A stretch of DNA of 35,090 bases from an uncultured Pseudomonadota bacterium (GCA_903846555.1 CAINBI010000025.1:1-35090), one strand, 5' to 3'. Shown: positions 1 through 9,597, counted from the first letter of the stretch. Translations and numbers: made by a program. The notes: a model not told the origin generated them from the letters alone.

Positions 1-80
1 ATTTCAAGTTTTTTTACTATATGCCTCTATACTATTTTCAGGGTAGGTGGTGCAGGAAACGCCAAGCATAGTCATTTTCT

Positions 81-147
81 GTAGGAGCGGCGCCTCGCCG
101 CGATGGTGTAAGTTGCGCCATTTTTCGCGGCGAGGCGCCGCTCCTAC
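81..147. repeat. REP-like inverted pair (BIME-type hairpin)
   Basis: Two perfect 22-base inverted arms (81-102 and 126-147) flank a 23-base spacer. Each arm begins with GTAG, and within each arm GCGGCG-CCT-CGCCGC is itself a small palindrome. A GTAG tetranucleotide followed by a short GC-rich palindrome is the hallmark of REP sequences mobilised by RAYT (REP-associated tyrosine) transposases, and two such units in opposite orientation form a BIME. The GC content is far above the flanking DNA. It lies about 90 bases past the end of rfbC and could also fold in the transcript as a 3' stabilising or terminating hairpin. No RAYT gene lies in the window. Confidence 0.75.
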
Positions 148-238
148 GGATGGAGTTGTGGTTAGTGAGAATTGTTCATAGGCATGTTTTACTATTTAGC
201 TTACGAAATATTTTTTAGAATCTAGCACCGAACACCTA

Positions 239-784
239 TTAGGAAAAAAGCTCGGCGTCAGATAATACTTGGGTTAGCTGATCTTTGGCAGATAAGGTCG
301 GCTGACCGTGTATGGGCCAGTGAATATTGATGGATGGGTCATTCCAGGCAATACTTCGCTCAAATTCTGGCGCCCAGTAGTCGGTAGTTTTGTAGAGAAA
401 CTCAGCCGTATCCGAAAGTACCAAAAAACCATGTGCGAAACCTTCAGGAATCCACAACATGCGTTTATTGTCAGCAGACAGTTCAAGCGCGACATGCTGC
501 CCAAAAGTCGGCGAATTTTTGCGAATATCTACCGCGACATCAAACACAGCACCCTGTACTACCCTCACCAGCTTAGCTTGAGCTTGTTGTATTTGGTAAT
601 GTAGGCCACGCAGTACATTTTTGGCAGAGCGAGAGTGATTATCTTGTACGAAATTCACTTTTCGACCAACCGCCTCCTCAAACTTGGCTTGATTGAAGCT
701 CTCAAAAAAGAAACCGCGCTCATCACCAAACACTTTGGGTTCAATAATAAGGACATCAGGAATAGCAGTAGCAATAATTTTCAA
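239..784 (-). CDS. rfbC: dTDP-4-dehydrorhamnose 3,5-epimerase
   Basis: RfbC/RmlC epimerises C3 and C5 of dTDP-4-keto-6-deoxyglucose, the third step of dTDP-L-rhamnose synthesis for LPS or exopolysaccharide in the cytoplasm. The 181 residues match the usual family length and form a cupin barrel. The catalytic His is H62 in the motif RGLHYQ, with K71 and Tyr Y131 (LYKTTDYW) at the expected places, and D168 near the end as the His partner. The start is a TTG (784-782) that overlaps the rfbA stop TGA (783-781) as TTGA, so translation is probably coupled to rfbA. It is the last gene of rfbD-rfbA-rfbC. Confidence 0.95.
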   Translation of the reverse strand: MKIIATAIPDVLIIEPKVFGDERGFFFESFNQAKFEEAVGRKVNFVQDNHSRSAKNVLRGLHYQIQQAQAKLVRVVQGAVFDVAVDIRKNSPTFGQHVALELSADNKRMLWIPEGFAHGFLVLSDTAEFLYKTTDYWAPEFERSIAWNDPSINIHWPIHGQPTLSAKDQLTQVLSDAELFS

Positions 785-1668
785 GGCTGAATCTCATCTT
801 TCAATAGGCGTTGCAGATATTGTCCATAACCATTTTTAGCCAACGGTTGCGCCAGCTTTTCTAGTTGCTCGGCATTGATAAAGCCTTTACGATAAGCAAT
901 TTCTTCTGGGCAACTAACCTTTAAACCTTGGCGTTTTTCGATGGTCTGTATGAAGTTGCTGGCATCAATCAGGCTTTCATGTGTGCCGGTATCAAGCCAA
1001 GCATAGCCACGGCCCATAATTTCGACATTCAGTTGGTTGCGCTCAAGATAAATACGGTTCAGATCGGTAATCTCCAACTCGCCTCGAGCCGATGGCTTAA
1101 GATTCGCGGCCATATCAACCACCTGATTGTCGTAAAAATATAGGCCAGTCACCGCGTAATGACTCTTAGGGACGGCGGGCTTTTCTTCCAAACTAGTGGC
1201 GCGACCTTGTGCATCGAAAGCCACGACACCATAGCGATCAGGATCTTGCACATGGTAGGCAAAAACAGTTGCGCCTTCATCACGCATCATGGCTTGGTTC
1301 AACTGTGTATGCAAATCATGGCCATAAAAAATATTGTCGCCTAGCACCAGCGCACTTGGGTCCTTAGCAATAAAGTCTTTACCGATAATAAAAGCTTGCG
1401 CTAGCCCATCTGGGCTAGGTTGCTCCGCATACTGCAAGTTAAGACCCCAGTCACGACCATCGCCAAGCAACTGCTCAAAGCGCGGCGTGTCTTGTGGCGT
1501 TGAAATAATCAATATATCGCGAATACCTGCCAGCATGAGCGTACTGAGCGGGTAATAAATCATTGGCTTGTCATATATCGGCAGTAGTTGCTTAGAAACC
1601 ACTTTGGTCACAGGATAGAGTCGAGTACCCGATCCACCAGCGAGGATAATACCTTTGCGTTGAGTCAT
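781..1668 (-). CDS. rfbA: glucose-1-phosphate thymidylyltransferase
   Basis: RfbA/RmlA joins glucose-1-phosphate and dTTP to make dTDP-glucose, the first step of the rhamnose pathway. The nucleotide-binding signature GGSGTRLYP is at residues 11-19, followed by [17 protein letters not shown], which is typical of the family. The open frame extends upstream to 1719, but that extra stretch lies inside rfbD. I chose the ATG at 1668 (product MTQRKGIIL..., 295 aa, the normal length), which lies 2 bases after the rfbD stop with a weak AGAGAAA ribosome site before it. The stop overlaps the TTG start of rfbC. Confidence 0.95.
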   Translation of the reverse strand: MTQRKGIILAGGSGTRLYPVTKVVSKQLLPIYDKPMIYYPLSTLMLAGIRDILIISTPQDTPRFEQLLGDGRDWGLNLQYAEQPSPDGLAQAFIIGKDFIAKDPSALVLGDNIFYGHDLHTQLNQAMMRDEGATVFAYHVQDPDRYGVVAFDAQGRATSLEEKPAVPKSHYAVTGLYFYDNQVVDMAANLKPSARGELEITDLNRIYLERNQLNVEIMGRGYAWLDTGTHESLIDASNFIQTIEKRQGLKVSCPEEIAYRKGFINAEQLEKLAQPLAKNGYGQYLQRLLKDEIQP

Positions 1669-1670
1669 GA

Positions 1671-2576
1671 TTATTTCTCTAAAATTTCGGTAAGCATGCG
1701 AGTAACGCCGCTTTGCCAATGGGGTAAATTGAGACCAAAAGTGCTTTGCAGCTTAGCTGTGTCCAAGCGAGAATTCATCGGGCGCGCCGCCGCAGTTAAA
1801 AAGGCGCTGCTAGCCACAGCCTCAATGGCGGCCGGGGCAACCTTAATTTCAACACCAACCTGCCGCGCAAAATCAAGGACAAAATTAGCGTAGCCGTACC
1901 AAGAGGTTTGGCCGCTGGCCACAAGGTGATAAATGCCAGCCACATCAGATCGTTGCATAGCCGTGCAAATGGCATGAGCCGTGACATCCGCCAGCAAATC
2001 AGCCCCAGTGGGGGCGCCAATTTGATCATTGATGACTTTTAAACTATCCCGTTCATGTGCCAGCTTGAGCATGGTTTTGGCAAAGTTTGCACCGCGCGCG
2101 GCAAACACCCAACTGGTACGAAAAATGAGATGTTTACAGTCAGAAGCGAGAATAAGCGCTTCACCTTCCAATTTAGTTTTACCGTAAACACTTAATGGCC
2201 CTGTGGAATCAGCTTCCTGCCAAGGCTTGTCGCCACTGCCATCAAACACATAATCGGTGGAATAATGAATCAACCATGCCCCAATGCGTTTAGCTTCCTG
2301 AGCCAAAACACTAGGGGCCAGTGCATTAATGGTGCGAGCTAACACGGGCTCACTCTCGGCTTTATCAACGGCTGTATGCGCCGCAGCATTCACAATAATA
2401 TCGGGTGCAACCGCACGGATTGTTTTGGCAATGCCTTCTAAATTGGTGAAATCACCACATAAATCGGTACTTACCGTATCAAGCGCCACCAACTCACCAA
2501 GTGATGCAAGGCTACGTTGTAACTCCCAGCCTACTTGACCATTTTTACCGAAGAGCAGAATTTTAAGTGGTTTCAT
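1671..2576 (-). CDS. rfbD: dTDP-4-dehydrorhamnose reductase
   Basis: RfbD/RmlD reduces dTDP-4-keto-L-rhamnose with NAD(P)H, the last pathway step. It is an extended short-chain dehydrogenase of 301 aa. The Rossmann glycine motif GKNGQVG is at residues 10-16, STDYVFDG starts at 106, and the catalytic YxxxK is Y131/K135 (VYGKTK). The C-terminal RPMNSRLD block is the family's substrate-binding signature. It is the first gene of a tight minus-strand group rfbD-rfbA-rfbC. The pathway's dehydratase gene rfbB is not upstream, where a 264-bp gap separates it from the Hsp15 gene, and must be elsewhere. Confidence 0.95.
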   Translation of the reverse strand: MKPLKILLFGKNGQVGWELQRSLASLGELVALDTVSTDLCGDFTNLEGIAKTIRAVAPDIIVNAAAHTAVDKAESEPVLARTINALAPSVLAQEAKRIGAWLIHYSTDYVFDGSGDKPWQEADSTGPLSVYGKTKLEGEALILASDCKHLIFRTSWVFAARGANFAKTMLKLAHERDSLKVINDQIGAPTGADLLADVTAHAICTAMQRSDVAGIYHLVASGQTSWYGYANFVLDFARQVGVEIKVAPAAIEAVASSAFLTAAARPMNSRLDTAKLQSTFGLNLPHWQSGVTRMLTEILEK

Positions 2577-2840
2577 ACGGCACGCTTTGTCTCATAGTTT
2601 TTCCCACCCATTTGCAGTGAGCGAGTCATTGTGATTGATGTTTTACGATCAATCCTTGCCTCTAAAATCCATCCAAATATCGCAAGCTAATCATAAACCT
2701 GTCGCTGAAAACATTAAACCAGTGGAGTAAGGTTAAACTTGCCGCAGCCCAGATTGTTTGTGAGCGTGATTGTACCCTGCAAGGCAATATGAAACCAAGT
2801 TTCTTGCTGTAGAAAAAATATATAGGAATCTGCAAAAAAC

Positions 2841-3242
2841 TCAACCTACGGCTCCCCCCGTGAATTTTTTTATATCACGAAGTTGTCGCTTAGTTGGCCG
2901 CCCAGCACCGCGCTCACGTTGAGCATGACCAGCTTCACCCGTCACTTTAGCATTATCACGCTTGGCAATACTCGCTAGCGTTTCTGTATATAAAAGTGCC
3001 GCTTCTGGCGCACCTTGACGTATGAAAGAGAGAGCCTGTACGGTAACTTCAATTTCAAAATCTTTGTTACGAATATGAATAACTTGCCCGATGCGCACTT
3101 CTTTGGCCGCTTTTACACGGTCACTATCTACATGCACTTTGCCAGACTCAATCGCCGCAGTAGACAAGCTACGTGTTTTAAAAAAACGAGCCGCCCACAG
3201 CCATTTATCTAATCTAAATTTAATCTCAATTTCACTCATCAT
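2841..3242 (-). CDS. hslR: S4-domain RNA-binding protein, Hsp15 family
   Basis: The 133 aa protein has an S4 RNA-binding domain at about residues 10-65 (FRLDKWLWAARFFKTRSLS, then ESGKVHVDSDRVKAA) and a basic C-terminal tail with GRPTKRQLRDIKKF, as in E. coli Hsp15. Hsp15 binds 50S subunits carrying stalled nascent chains with peptidyl-tRNA and helps recycle them after heat stress. Two consecutive ATG codons (3242 and 3239) make the start ambiguous by one residue, and there is no obvious ribosome-binding site. It is divergent from rmuC across a 143-bp gap. The heat-shock role is by family only. Confidence 0.88.
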   Translation of the reverse strand: MMSEIEIKFRLDKWLWAARFFKTRSLSTAAIESGKVHVDSDRVKAAKEVRIGQVIHIRNKDFEIEVTVQALSFIRQGAPEAALLYTETLASIAKRDNAKVTGEAGHAQRERGAGRPTKRQLRDIKKFTGGAVG

Positions 3243-3372
3243 GAGGTATTTTACGCATATAAAACAAATAGAGGGGCTGATAGATTAGTTAGCGTCGCTT
3301 TTAGCTGGTAACTATCATTGTTCAACTTTAGTTTCGTGTTGCGCTGCTAGGCATTAAACATTCCGCATCAGG

Positions 3373-3378
3373 TATAAT
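3373..3378 (+). promoter_or_regulatory. candidate -10 box just before rmuC
   Basis: A perfect TATAAT lies 7 bases before the rmuC ATG (3386). The region where a -35 hexamer should sit (around 3350-3356, ggcatta) is a poor match. If this -10 is used, transcription would begin at or next to the start codon, giving a leaderless or nearly leaderless mRNA. There is no Shine-Dalgarno sequence in the intervening bases. Confidence 0.45.
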
Positions 3379-3385
3379 TCTGCCT

Positions 3386-4720
3386 ATGATTCAACTTATG
3401 ATTTTAGTGATTGCGTGTGCCATTTTATTGCTTCTAGCTTGGCAAATTTGGCGCGACAACCAACGCGACAATGACCCCGCAGTTCTGCAGCAATTAATTT
3501 TGCAGCAATTTGAAGAAAAGCATCGTGCCATGTTGCTGGATTTTAACGATGGGCTAAATAAGTTAGGTGATCGTTTAAGCAGCTCTTCAATCGAAATTAG
3601 TGAACGCTTGCGAGTGAGTGTGGCCTCAGAACTACAAGCCACACGGGACGCCATGCAGACCTTACAATTGGCGCAAAATAACAGCTTATCGCTGACGCGT
3701 GAAACAGTGCTTGAGAAGCTGCACACTACCTTAGCCGAGCAAGGCAAGGCTCAGCAAGCGCTTATTCAATCGACCATGCATAATGCAACCTTGCAGTTAA
3801 CCACCAGTATTGAGGCCTTAACTAAATCAGTAGATGGGCGCTTGGAGCAGATTGGCGGCAAGGTTTCTGAGCGTTTGGATGAAGGTTTTAAGAAAACCAA
3901 TCAAACTTTTATTGATGTTATGGCGCGCTTAGCGACCATAGATGAGGCACAAAAGAAAATTGATGGGTTAACAACCAATGTTGTGAGCTTACAAGAGTTA
4001 TTAGGTGACAAGCGCTCACGCGGTGCATTTGGCGAGGTGCAACTAGAAGCGCTGGTGCGCAATGTATTACCTGTTAGTTCTTTTGCCATGCAATACACCT
4101 TTGAAAATGGCACCCGTGCCGATTGTGCAATATTTTTGCCAGATCCAACAGGTACAGTCGCGGTAGATAGTAAGTTTCCACTTGAAAATTACCATCGCAT
4201 GTTCAATAGCAAATTGAGTGATGCCGAACAAACCGCTGCTGAAAAACAATTTAAAATTGACGTTAAAAAGCATGTCGATGATATTGCTAATAAATACATT
4301 ATTTCTAATGTTACATCTGATGGTGCCGTGATGTTTATTCCAGCGGAAGCGGTGTTTGCTGAGCTGCATGCTTACCATGCAGACGTGATTGAATATGCTA
4401 TGAACAAGCGCGTCTGGGTAGTTTCACCCACCACGCTTATGGCGGTACTAAACACAGCGCGTGCAGTGCTTAAAGATGTTGAAACGCGCAAGCAGGTTCA
4501 TGTTATTAAAGAAGAATTAGGGAAGCTTAGCAAAGACTTCGGCCGATTTGATTTACGCATGAAAAAACTCGCGGATAACATTCGTCAAGCCCACGAAAAC
4601 GCACAAGATGTGCATATTTCCAGCCAAAAAATCTCACAGCGCTTTGCACAAATCGAACGCGTGGAACTGGCTAATAAGCCAAAAGATTTACTAGATGTTA
4701 TTGAGGAAATTGAAGAGTAA
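3386..4720 (+). CDS. rmuC: DNA recombination protein RmuC
   Basis: The 444 aa protein has an N-terminal membrane segment (about residues 4-22), a long coiled coil to about residue 200, and then the RmuC nuclease-like domain (LGDKRSRGAFGEVQLEALVRN onward, with the conserved VDSKFPLENY and FIPAEAVFAE stretches). RmuC limits inversions at short inverted repeats. It is thought to be a nuclease, with the domain related to the PD-(D/E)xK fold, anchored at the membrane. Its stop abuts the TTG where the moaD frame could begin, so rmuC, moaD and moaE probably form one transcript. The start ATG follows a TATAAT by only 7 bases. Confidence 0.93.
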   Translation: MIQLMILVIACAILLLLAWQIWRDNQRDNDPAVLQQLILQQFEEKHRAMLLDFNDGLNKLGDRLSSSSIEISERLRVSVASELQATRDAMQTLQLAQNNSLSLTRETVLEKLHTTLAEQGKAQQALIQSTMHNATLQLTTSIEALTKSVDGRLEQIGGKVSERLDEGFKKTNQTFIDVMARLATIDEAQKKIDGLTTNVVSLQELLGDKRSRGAFGEVQLEALVRNVLPVSSFAMQYTFENGTRADCAIFLPDPTGTVAVDSKFPLENYHRMFNSKLSDAEQTAAEKQFKIDVKKHVDDIANKYIISNVTSDGAVMFIPAEAVFAELHAYHADVIEYAMNKRVWVVSPTTLMAVLNTARAVLKDVETRKQVHVIKEELGKLSKDFGRFDLRMKKLADNIRQAHENAQDVHISSQKISQRFAQIERVELANKPKDLLDVIEEIEE

Positions 4721-4735
4721 TTGACCGACCAACTT

Positions 4736-5005
4736 ATGAAAATTAAAATATTTTATTTCGCAAGACTCAAAGAAACGCTCAAATTTTCTACCGAAGATTT
4801 AGAGCTGCCTGATGATACCTTTGCTCAAACCCTCACCATACTAAAACTTAAATCTTACTTAGCAAAACGCAGCGATGTTTGGCAACAAATGTTATTGGGT
4901 AAGCTCAAAGTGCGCGGTGCTATTAACCATGAATTGGTCGATGATAATGCGAAAATTTCTGATGGTGATGAAGTGGCATTTTTCCCGCCTGTGACTGGCG
5001 GTTAG
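4736..5005 (+). CDS. moaD: molybdopterin synthase sulfur-carrier subunit MoaD
   Basis: MoaD is the small ubiquitin-fold subunit of molybdopterin synthase. Its C-terminal Gly-Gly is converted to a thiocarboxylate that supplies sulfur for the dithiolene of the molybdenum cofactor. The protein ends in FFPPVTGG, with the required terminal GG, and starts KIKIFYFARLKE, typical of MoaD. The open frame begins at a TTG (4721) directly after the rmuC stop. I prefer the ATG at 4736 (89 aa), because MoaD proteins normally begin with this beta strand, but neither start has a good ribosome site and coupling to rmuC is possible. moaE follows 15 bases downstream. Confidence 0.93.
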   Translation: MKIKIFYFARLKETLKFSTEDLELPDDTFAQTLTILKLKSYLAKRSDVWQQMLLGKLKVRGAINHELVDDNAKISDGDEVAFFPPVTGG

Positions 5006-5020
5006 CGTTTACTTTAATCC

Positions 5021-5473
5021 ATGATAGTACGTGTACAAACCGAAGATTTTGATAGTGGCTTAGAGATAAACCAGCTACGCAATGCACGCAAAGATACTGG
5101 CGCGATTGTGAGTTTTATTGGTCAAGTGCGAGATCTTAACGACGGCGATACTGTTTCGCAATTAACGCTAGAGCATTACCCTGGAATGACCGAAAAAGCA
5201 CTGGAGTCGATTGTCAATCAAGCCCAAAGCCGTTGGGATTTTTTTGATGCATTAATCATTCACCGCGTAGGCTCACTTAAGCCAACCGATCAAATTGTGC
5301 TGGTAGCCGTGATTGGTGCGCACCGTGGCGAGGCATTTAAAGCGTGTGAATTTATAATGGACTTTTTAAAAACTGAAGCGCCATTTTGGAAAAAAGAAGT
5401 CACACAGTCTGGCGAGCGTTGGTTAGATGCCAAGCATAGCGATGACGTAGCGCGAGAACGTTGGGTTAAATAG
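5021..5473 (+). CDS. moaE: molybdopterin synthase catalytic subunit MoaE
   Basis: MoaE is the large subunit that, with thiocarboxylated MoaD, converts precursor Z (cPMP) to molybdopterin. The protein is 150 aa, the normal size. It has the family stretches GAIVSFIGQVRD (27-38), EHYPGM (51-56), HRVGSL (81-86), IGAHRGEAF (99-107) and the catalytic lysine block FLKTEAPFWKKE, with K117 and K124 at the positions of the E. coli active-site lysines. It follows moaD directly. Other cofactor genes (moaA, moaC, mogA) are not in the window. Confidence 0.95.
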   Translation: MIVRVQTEDFDSGLEINQLRNARKDTGAIVSFIGQVRDLNDGDTVSQLTLEHYPGMTEKALESIVNQAQSRWDFFDALIIHRVGSLKPTDQIVLVAVIGAHRGEAFKACEFIMDFLKTEAPFWKKEVTQSGERWLDAKHSDDVARERWVK

Positions 5474-5534
5474 TGAGATAACATTAAGTTTTAATTTAGA
5501 TAAAAATTTTAGCAAGGTAAACCAGTCAGGCGAT

Positions 5535-7637
5535 ATGTCAAAAACACTTACACCACAACAATTAACCCTTAACATTTCTGCCAAACAATTCAACTTTGCA
5601 GATACCTCTGAGCTTGTCGGTACCGATAATATCAGCGCACAGCACCATGCTTGGATTGCACAGTCTGAAGCCAAAAAGGCCGCTGAATTTGGTTTAAACC
5701 TTCATCAAGCTGGCTTTAATTTATTGGCACTAGGCGAGCCTGGCACTGGGCGTACCACTCTCATGCTAAGTGCGATGCATGAGGCTGCAGCTAAACAAGC
5801 GACATCAGGCGATTTGGTTGCTTTGTACCGGTTTGATGCCAATGGAAAACCCTTGTTTTTGAAATTGCCTGCTGGTGCTGGAATGCAGCTAAGACAAGCT
5901 TTAGATTTGTTTATCCGTAACTTAGCAAAAGACTTGCCAGTGTTGCTAGAAGCTAAGGTACAACAAAGCTCGATTGCACCAATACAGATTTTTGTAGAGG
6001 CACAATTAAGCATGGTCAAGGCCAGCATCACGCTGATAGAGCCAGAAAAAATGCCGCTGCATTACTTTGAGTCAATGCAGCGCGATATTTTAGACTTTTT
6101 AGACGCTTGGCAGCCCAACCCTAGTGGTGACGGTGATAACAACTTAGACGTATTACTCAACGAGAGCTTTTTAGGTCGTTATCGCGCCAATGTGTTGGTT
6201 GAACATCCATCAAACCAAGGCGCACCAGTCGTTTATGACAATGACCCCAGCTTACATTCCTTATTCGGCGGTGTAGAGAGCGCCGGCGAATCCAGTACAA
6301 CACCTGATTTCATGCGCTTACGTGCCGGCAATTTACTACGCGCCGATGGTGGTACATTACTGCTGAATTTGCGCGACATTTTAGCCGATGAACAAAATGG
6401 TTCGCAGATATTAGAGAAGCTACATCGTTTTTTGCGTAACGGAACACTGCAAATTGAAGATTTAAGTAGTAGCGGCAGCCAAGGCAGTAGCTTTGTCAGC
6501 GCACAAGCGGCAATTCCTGTCTCAATGAAGCTGGTGCTGGTAGCAACGCGTGAAGATTACTACCTGATGATAGACGAAAATTATGATTTTTTCAGCTACT
6601 TCCCAATCAAAATAGAATTCGCTGAAAAAGTAAAAGCTAATGCCGAAAATTATGCCGCATATGCTGCGTTTATCGCACAAAAATGTCGGCAATTTAAATG
6701 TAGCCACTTTACTGCCGAAGCTGTCACGGTGTTATTGCAATCCATGCATAGGCTTGAAGAAGACCAAACACGCATCAGCACACAATTTTCCGTACTAGAA
6801 AAACTCATGTTAGAAAGCGCAGCAGCTGCAGAGTTACGCGGTGCAATATTAGTCGCCATAGGGGATGTAAAGTCTGCTATTAATAGAAAATATGCACGCC
6901 ATAGCTACATAGAAGGTCACATGCGTGATTCGATTATAGACAATGAACTCATGATTACCGTACACGGCGAGGCGATTGGGCAAATTAACGGCCTAACACA
7001 CATAGACCTAGCTGATGCCAGCTTCGGCTCACCAGTACGCATTTCAGCTAATTGTTACGCGGGTCGCCGCGATGTATTGACCATAGACCGCGAAGTGGCT
7101 ATGAGCGGCCCCACGCATGATAAAGGCGTAATGATTTTGCAAAGCTGGCTACATAGCAACTTTGCTCAACTTAACCCATTAAATATGACCGCCGCCTTAG
7201 TGTTTGAGCAAGAATACAACGGCGTGGAAGGTGACTCCGCCTCGTGTGCCGAATTATTTGCACTCTTGTCTTCACTGTCACAACTGCCTATCCAGCAAGG
7301 TATTGCCGTGACAGGCGCACTCAATCAACATGGCGAAGTCCTACCAGTAGGGGGTTTGAATGAGAAAATTGAAGGTTACTTTAGAGTTTGTAAAGACATC
7401 GGCTTAGATGGAAAACAAGGCGTTCTGATGCCGCAACGCAATGCGCGCCATCTCATGTTAAGCGATGAAGTTGTGGAGGCGGTCACCAATGGCCAGTTTC
7501 ATATTGCAACCATGAATAATGTGGCTGAAGGTATTTTACATTTAACTGGTCATACGCTATCAGACGTTAATCATCTGGCAGAAGCAACCCTAAGTTCATT
7601 CAAGTTAATATTAGAGAAAAATCTGCCTAAAAAATGA
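5535..7637 (+). CDS. Lon-family AAA protease, YcbZ/LonB-like, with altered ATPase motifs
   Basis: The 700 aa protein has an N-terminal AAA-like region and a C-terminal Lon serine protease domain (about 475-670). The proteolytic dyad is intact: Ser568 in GVEGDSASCAE and Lys611 in VGGLNEKIEGYF. The P-loop reads GEPGTGRTT (67-75), with Arg73 in place of the usual Lys. The strand that should carry Walker B reads GGTLLLNLRDIL (272-283), with Asn where an Asp is expected. The domain order and lack of the Lon N-terminal substrate domain match the soluble YcbZ (COG1067) branch rather than LonA. Substrates are unknown; cytosolic protein quality control is the family guess. It stands 61 bp after moaE and ends at a bidirectional terminator. 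Confidence 0.85.
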   Translation: MSKTLTPQQLTLNISAKQFNFADTSELVGTDNISAQHHAWIAQSEAKKAAEFGLNLHQAGFNLLALGEPGTGRTTLMLSAMHEAAAKQATSGDLVALYRFDANGKPLFLKLPAGAGMQLRQALDLFIRNLAKDLPVLLEAKVQQSSIAPIQIFVEAQLSMVKASITLIEPEKMPLHYFESMQRDILDFLDAWQPNPSGDGDNNLDVLLNESFLGRYRANVLVEHPSNQGAPVVYDNDPSLHSLFGGVESAGESSTTPDFMRLRAGNLLRADGGTLLLNLRDILADEQNGSQILEKLHRFLRNGTLQIEDLSSSGSQGSSFVSAQAAIPVSMKLVLVATREDYYLMIDENYDFFSYFPIKIEFAEKVKANAENYAAYAAFIAQKCRQFKCSHFTAEAVTVLLQSMHRLEEDQTRISTQFSVLEKLMLESAAAAELRGAILVAIGDVKSAINRKYARHSYIEGHMRDSIIDNELMITVHGEAIGQINGLTHIDLADASFGSPVRISANCYAGRRDVLTIDREVAMSGPTHDKGVMILQSWLHSNFAQLNPLNMTAALVFEQEYNGVEGDSASCAELFALLSSLSQLPIQQGIAVTGALNQHGEVLPVGGLNEKIEGYFRVCKDIGLDGKQGVLMPQRNARHLMLSDEVVEAVTNGQFHIATMNNVAEGILHLTGHTLSDVNHLAEATLSSFKLILEKNLPKK

Positions 7638-7716
7638 CTTAACGGATTGATTGGAAATAATTTTCCACATATTTCATTTTGGTTATTTTAACAACACAGT
7701 TTTGAGATTGAAATGC

Positions 7717-7745
7717 AAAAAACCCAGCATTAAGCTGGGTTTTTT
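7717..7745. terminator. bidirectional rho-independent terminator
   Basis: A 12-bp perfect stem (7717-7728 with 7734-7745, core AACCCAGC/GCTGGGTT) with a 5-base loop ATTAA is bounded by an A-run on one side and a T-run on the other. It therefore works in both directions, between the convergent Lon-like gene (+) and typA (-). Confidence 0.92.
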
Positions 7746-7779
7746 GTTAACTCAATACGCGTAGCTCACTAAAGCCTCA

Positions 7780-9597
7780 TTATTTACCAGAACGTTTACG
7801 CTCGTTTTCTGTTAAGTAACGTTTACGGATACGTATCGTTTTAGGCGTAAGTTCAACTAATTCATCATCATCAATAAACTCAACGGCTGACTCTAATGAT
7901 AGCGCGATAGGCGTAATCAAACGTACTGCTTCATCGGTACCTGATGAACGCACGTTAGTGAGTTGCTTACCTTTAATTGGGTTAACGACTAGATCATTAT
8001 CACGACTGTGAATACCAATAATCATACCTTCATAAAGCTTGTCACCTGGCACCGCAAACATTTTGCCGCGATCTTGTAATTTCCAAAGCGCGTAGGCAAC
8101 CGCCTCACCATGTTCCGCAGAAATCAATACGCCATTACGACGACCAGGCATATCTGCTTTTACTGGCGCGTATTCATCAAACACATGGCCCATCAAGCCT
8201 GTACCGCGTGTCATGGTTAAAAACTCACCTTGGAAACCAATCAAGCCGCGTGCTGGGATTTTGTATTCCAAACGTGTACGGCCATTTCCGTCAGATTCCA
8301 TGTTTTGCATTTCACCACGGCGACGGCCTAATTCTTCCATCGCAGCACCTTGATGCTCATCTTCTAAATCAACCGTAAGAATTTCATACGGCTCACATTT
8401 TTGACCATCGATTTCACGAAAAACTACTTTTGGCTTACCTACAGCCATCTCGAAGCCTTCACGACGCATTGTTTCTAAAAGAATAGTCAAATGCAACTCG
8501 CCACGGCCTGAAACGCGAAATACATCAGCATCTTCAGTTTCGTCAACACGTAAAGCTACGTTGGTTAAAAGCTCTTTAGTTAAACGATCACGGATTTGGC
8601 GTGAAGTCACAAATTTACCTTCAGTGCCAGCCAATGGTGAAGTATTCACCATAAAGTCCATCGTCAACGTTGGCTCATCTACGCCTAAATGTGGCAAGCC
8701 TTTTGGATTTTCACGATCACAAATCGTAAAGCCAATACCAATATCATCTAAACCAGAAATAATCACAATGTCGCCAGCTTCAGCTTCTTCAACTGGCACG
8801 CGCTCTAAACCACGGAAACCAAGCACTTGATTGATTTTACCCATAGCCACTTGTTTGTCTTCGTTCATTACCGTAACAGATTGGCCTGGTTTTACTTTAC
8901 CGTTAGTAATACGGCCAACGCCTAGGCGGCCTGTATATGTAGAATAATCTAACGCTGAAATTTGTAATTGTAATGGCGCACTGCTATCGCCAGTTGGTGG
9001 CGCTACATGGCTCAAAATTGTGTCAAATAAAGCACGCATATTATCACTAGGCGTTTTCATATCCAACATCGCGTAGCCATTGATGGCTGAGGCGTAAACA
9101 ATTGGGAAATCCAACTGATCATCTGTTGCACCTAAGTTGGCAAACAAATCAAACGTTTGGTTAATCACCCAATCAGTACGTGCCCCTGGACGGTCTACTT
9201 TATTAATCACCACGATTGGTTTTAAGCCAAGTGCCAAAGCTTTTTTAGTGACAAAACGTGTTTGCGGCATTGGACCTTCAACAGCATCTACTAACAAAAC
9301 AACACCATCTACCATACCTAATACGCGTTCTACTTCACCACCGAAGTCCGCATGGCCTGGCGTATCAACGATGTTAATGTGCGTACCTTCGTAAACTACA
9401 GCGGTATTTTTAGCTAAAATAGTAATGCCGCGTTCTCTCTCCAAATCATTAGAGTCCATCACGCGCTCAACCACTGCATGGTGAGAGGCGAAGGTACCTG
9501 CTTGTTGTAGAAGTTTGTCTACCATGGTTGTTTTACCATGGTCAACGTGGGCAATAATTGCGACGTTTCTTAATTTGCGTGACACTGTAGTGGTCAT
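7780..9597 (-). CDS. typA: translational GTPase TypA/BipA
   Basis: This is a ribosome-binding GTPase of the EF-G family, used in 50S assembly and stress or cold adaptation. It is 605 aa, the standard length. The G motifs are all present: AHVDHGKT (16-23), RGITI (56-60), DTPGH (78-82), NKVD (132-135). A beta-barrel domain, two EF-G-like domains and the BipA C-terminal domain follow, ending in a basic [16 protein letters not shown] tail. It is a single-gene unit, transcribed away from the rhlE promoter and closed by the terminator at 7717-7745. Confidence 0.97.
   Translation of the reverse strand: MTTTVSRKLRNVAIIAHVDHGKTTMVDKLLQQAGTFASHHAVVERVMDSNDLERERGITILAKNTAVVYEGTHINIVDTPGHADFGGEVERVLGMVDGVVLLVDAVEGPMPQTRFVTKKALALGLKPIVVINKVDRPGARTDWVINQTFDLFANLGATDDQLDFPIVYASAINGYAMLDMKTPSDNMRALFDTILSHVAPPTGDSSAPLQLQISALDYSTYTGRLGVGRITNGKVKPGQSVTVMNEDKQVAMGKINQVLGFRGLERVPVEEAEAGDIVIISGLDDIGIGFTICDRENPKGLPHLGVDEPTLTMDFMVNTSPLAGTEGKFVTSRQIRDRLTKELLTNVALRVDETEDADVFRVSGRGELHLTILLETMRREGFEMAVGKPKVVFREIDGQKCEPYEILTVDLEDEHQGAAMEELGRRRGEMQNMESDGNGRTRLEYKIPARGLIGFQGEFLTMTRGTGLMGHVFDEYAPVKADMPGRRNGVLISAEHGEAVAYALWKLQDRGKMFAVPGDKLYEGMIIGIHSRDNDLVVNPIKGKQLTNVRSSGTDEAVRLITPIALSLESAVEFIDDDELVELTPKTIRIRKRYLTENERKRSGK

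Noticed and set aside
2633-2654. GATTGAT/ATCAATC inverted repeat upstream of rfbD as a terminator of the Hsp15 gene
   Set aside because: It is a 7-bp AT-rich stem without a T-run, and it lies about 190 bases past the gene. Too weak.
2662-2844. 60-codon minus-strand frame starting at a TTG that overlaps the Hsp15 stop
   Set aside because: The junction looks like coupled translation, but the product has no protein-like pattern or known motif and the DNA has no coding bias.
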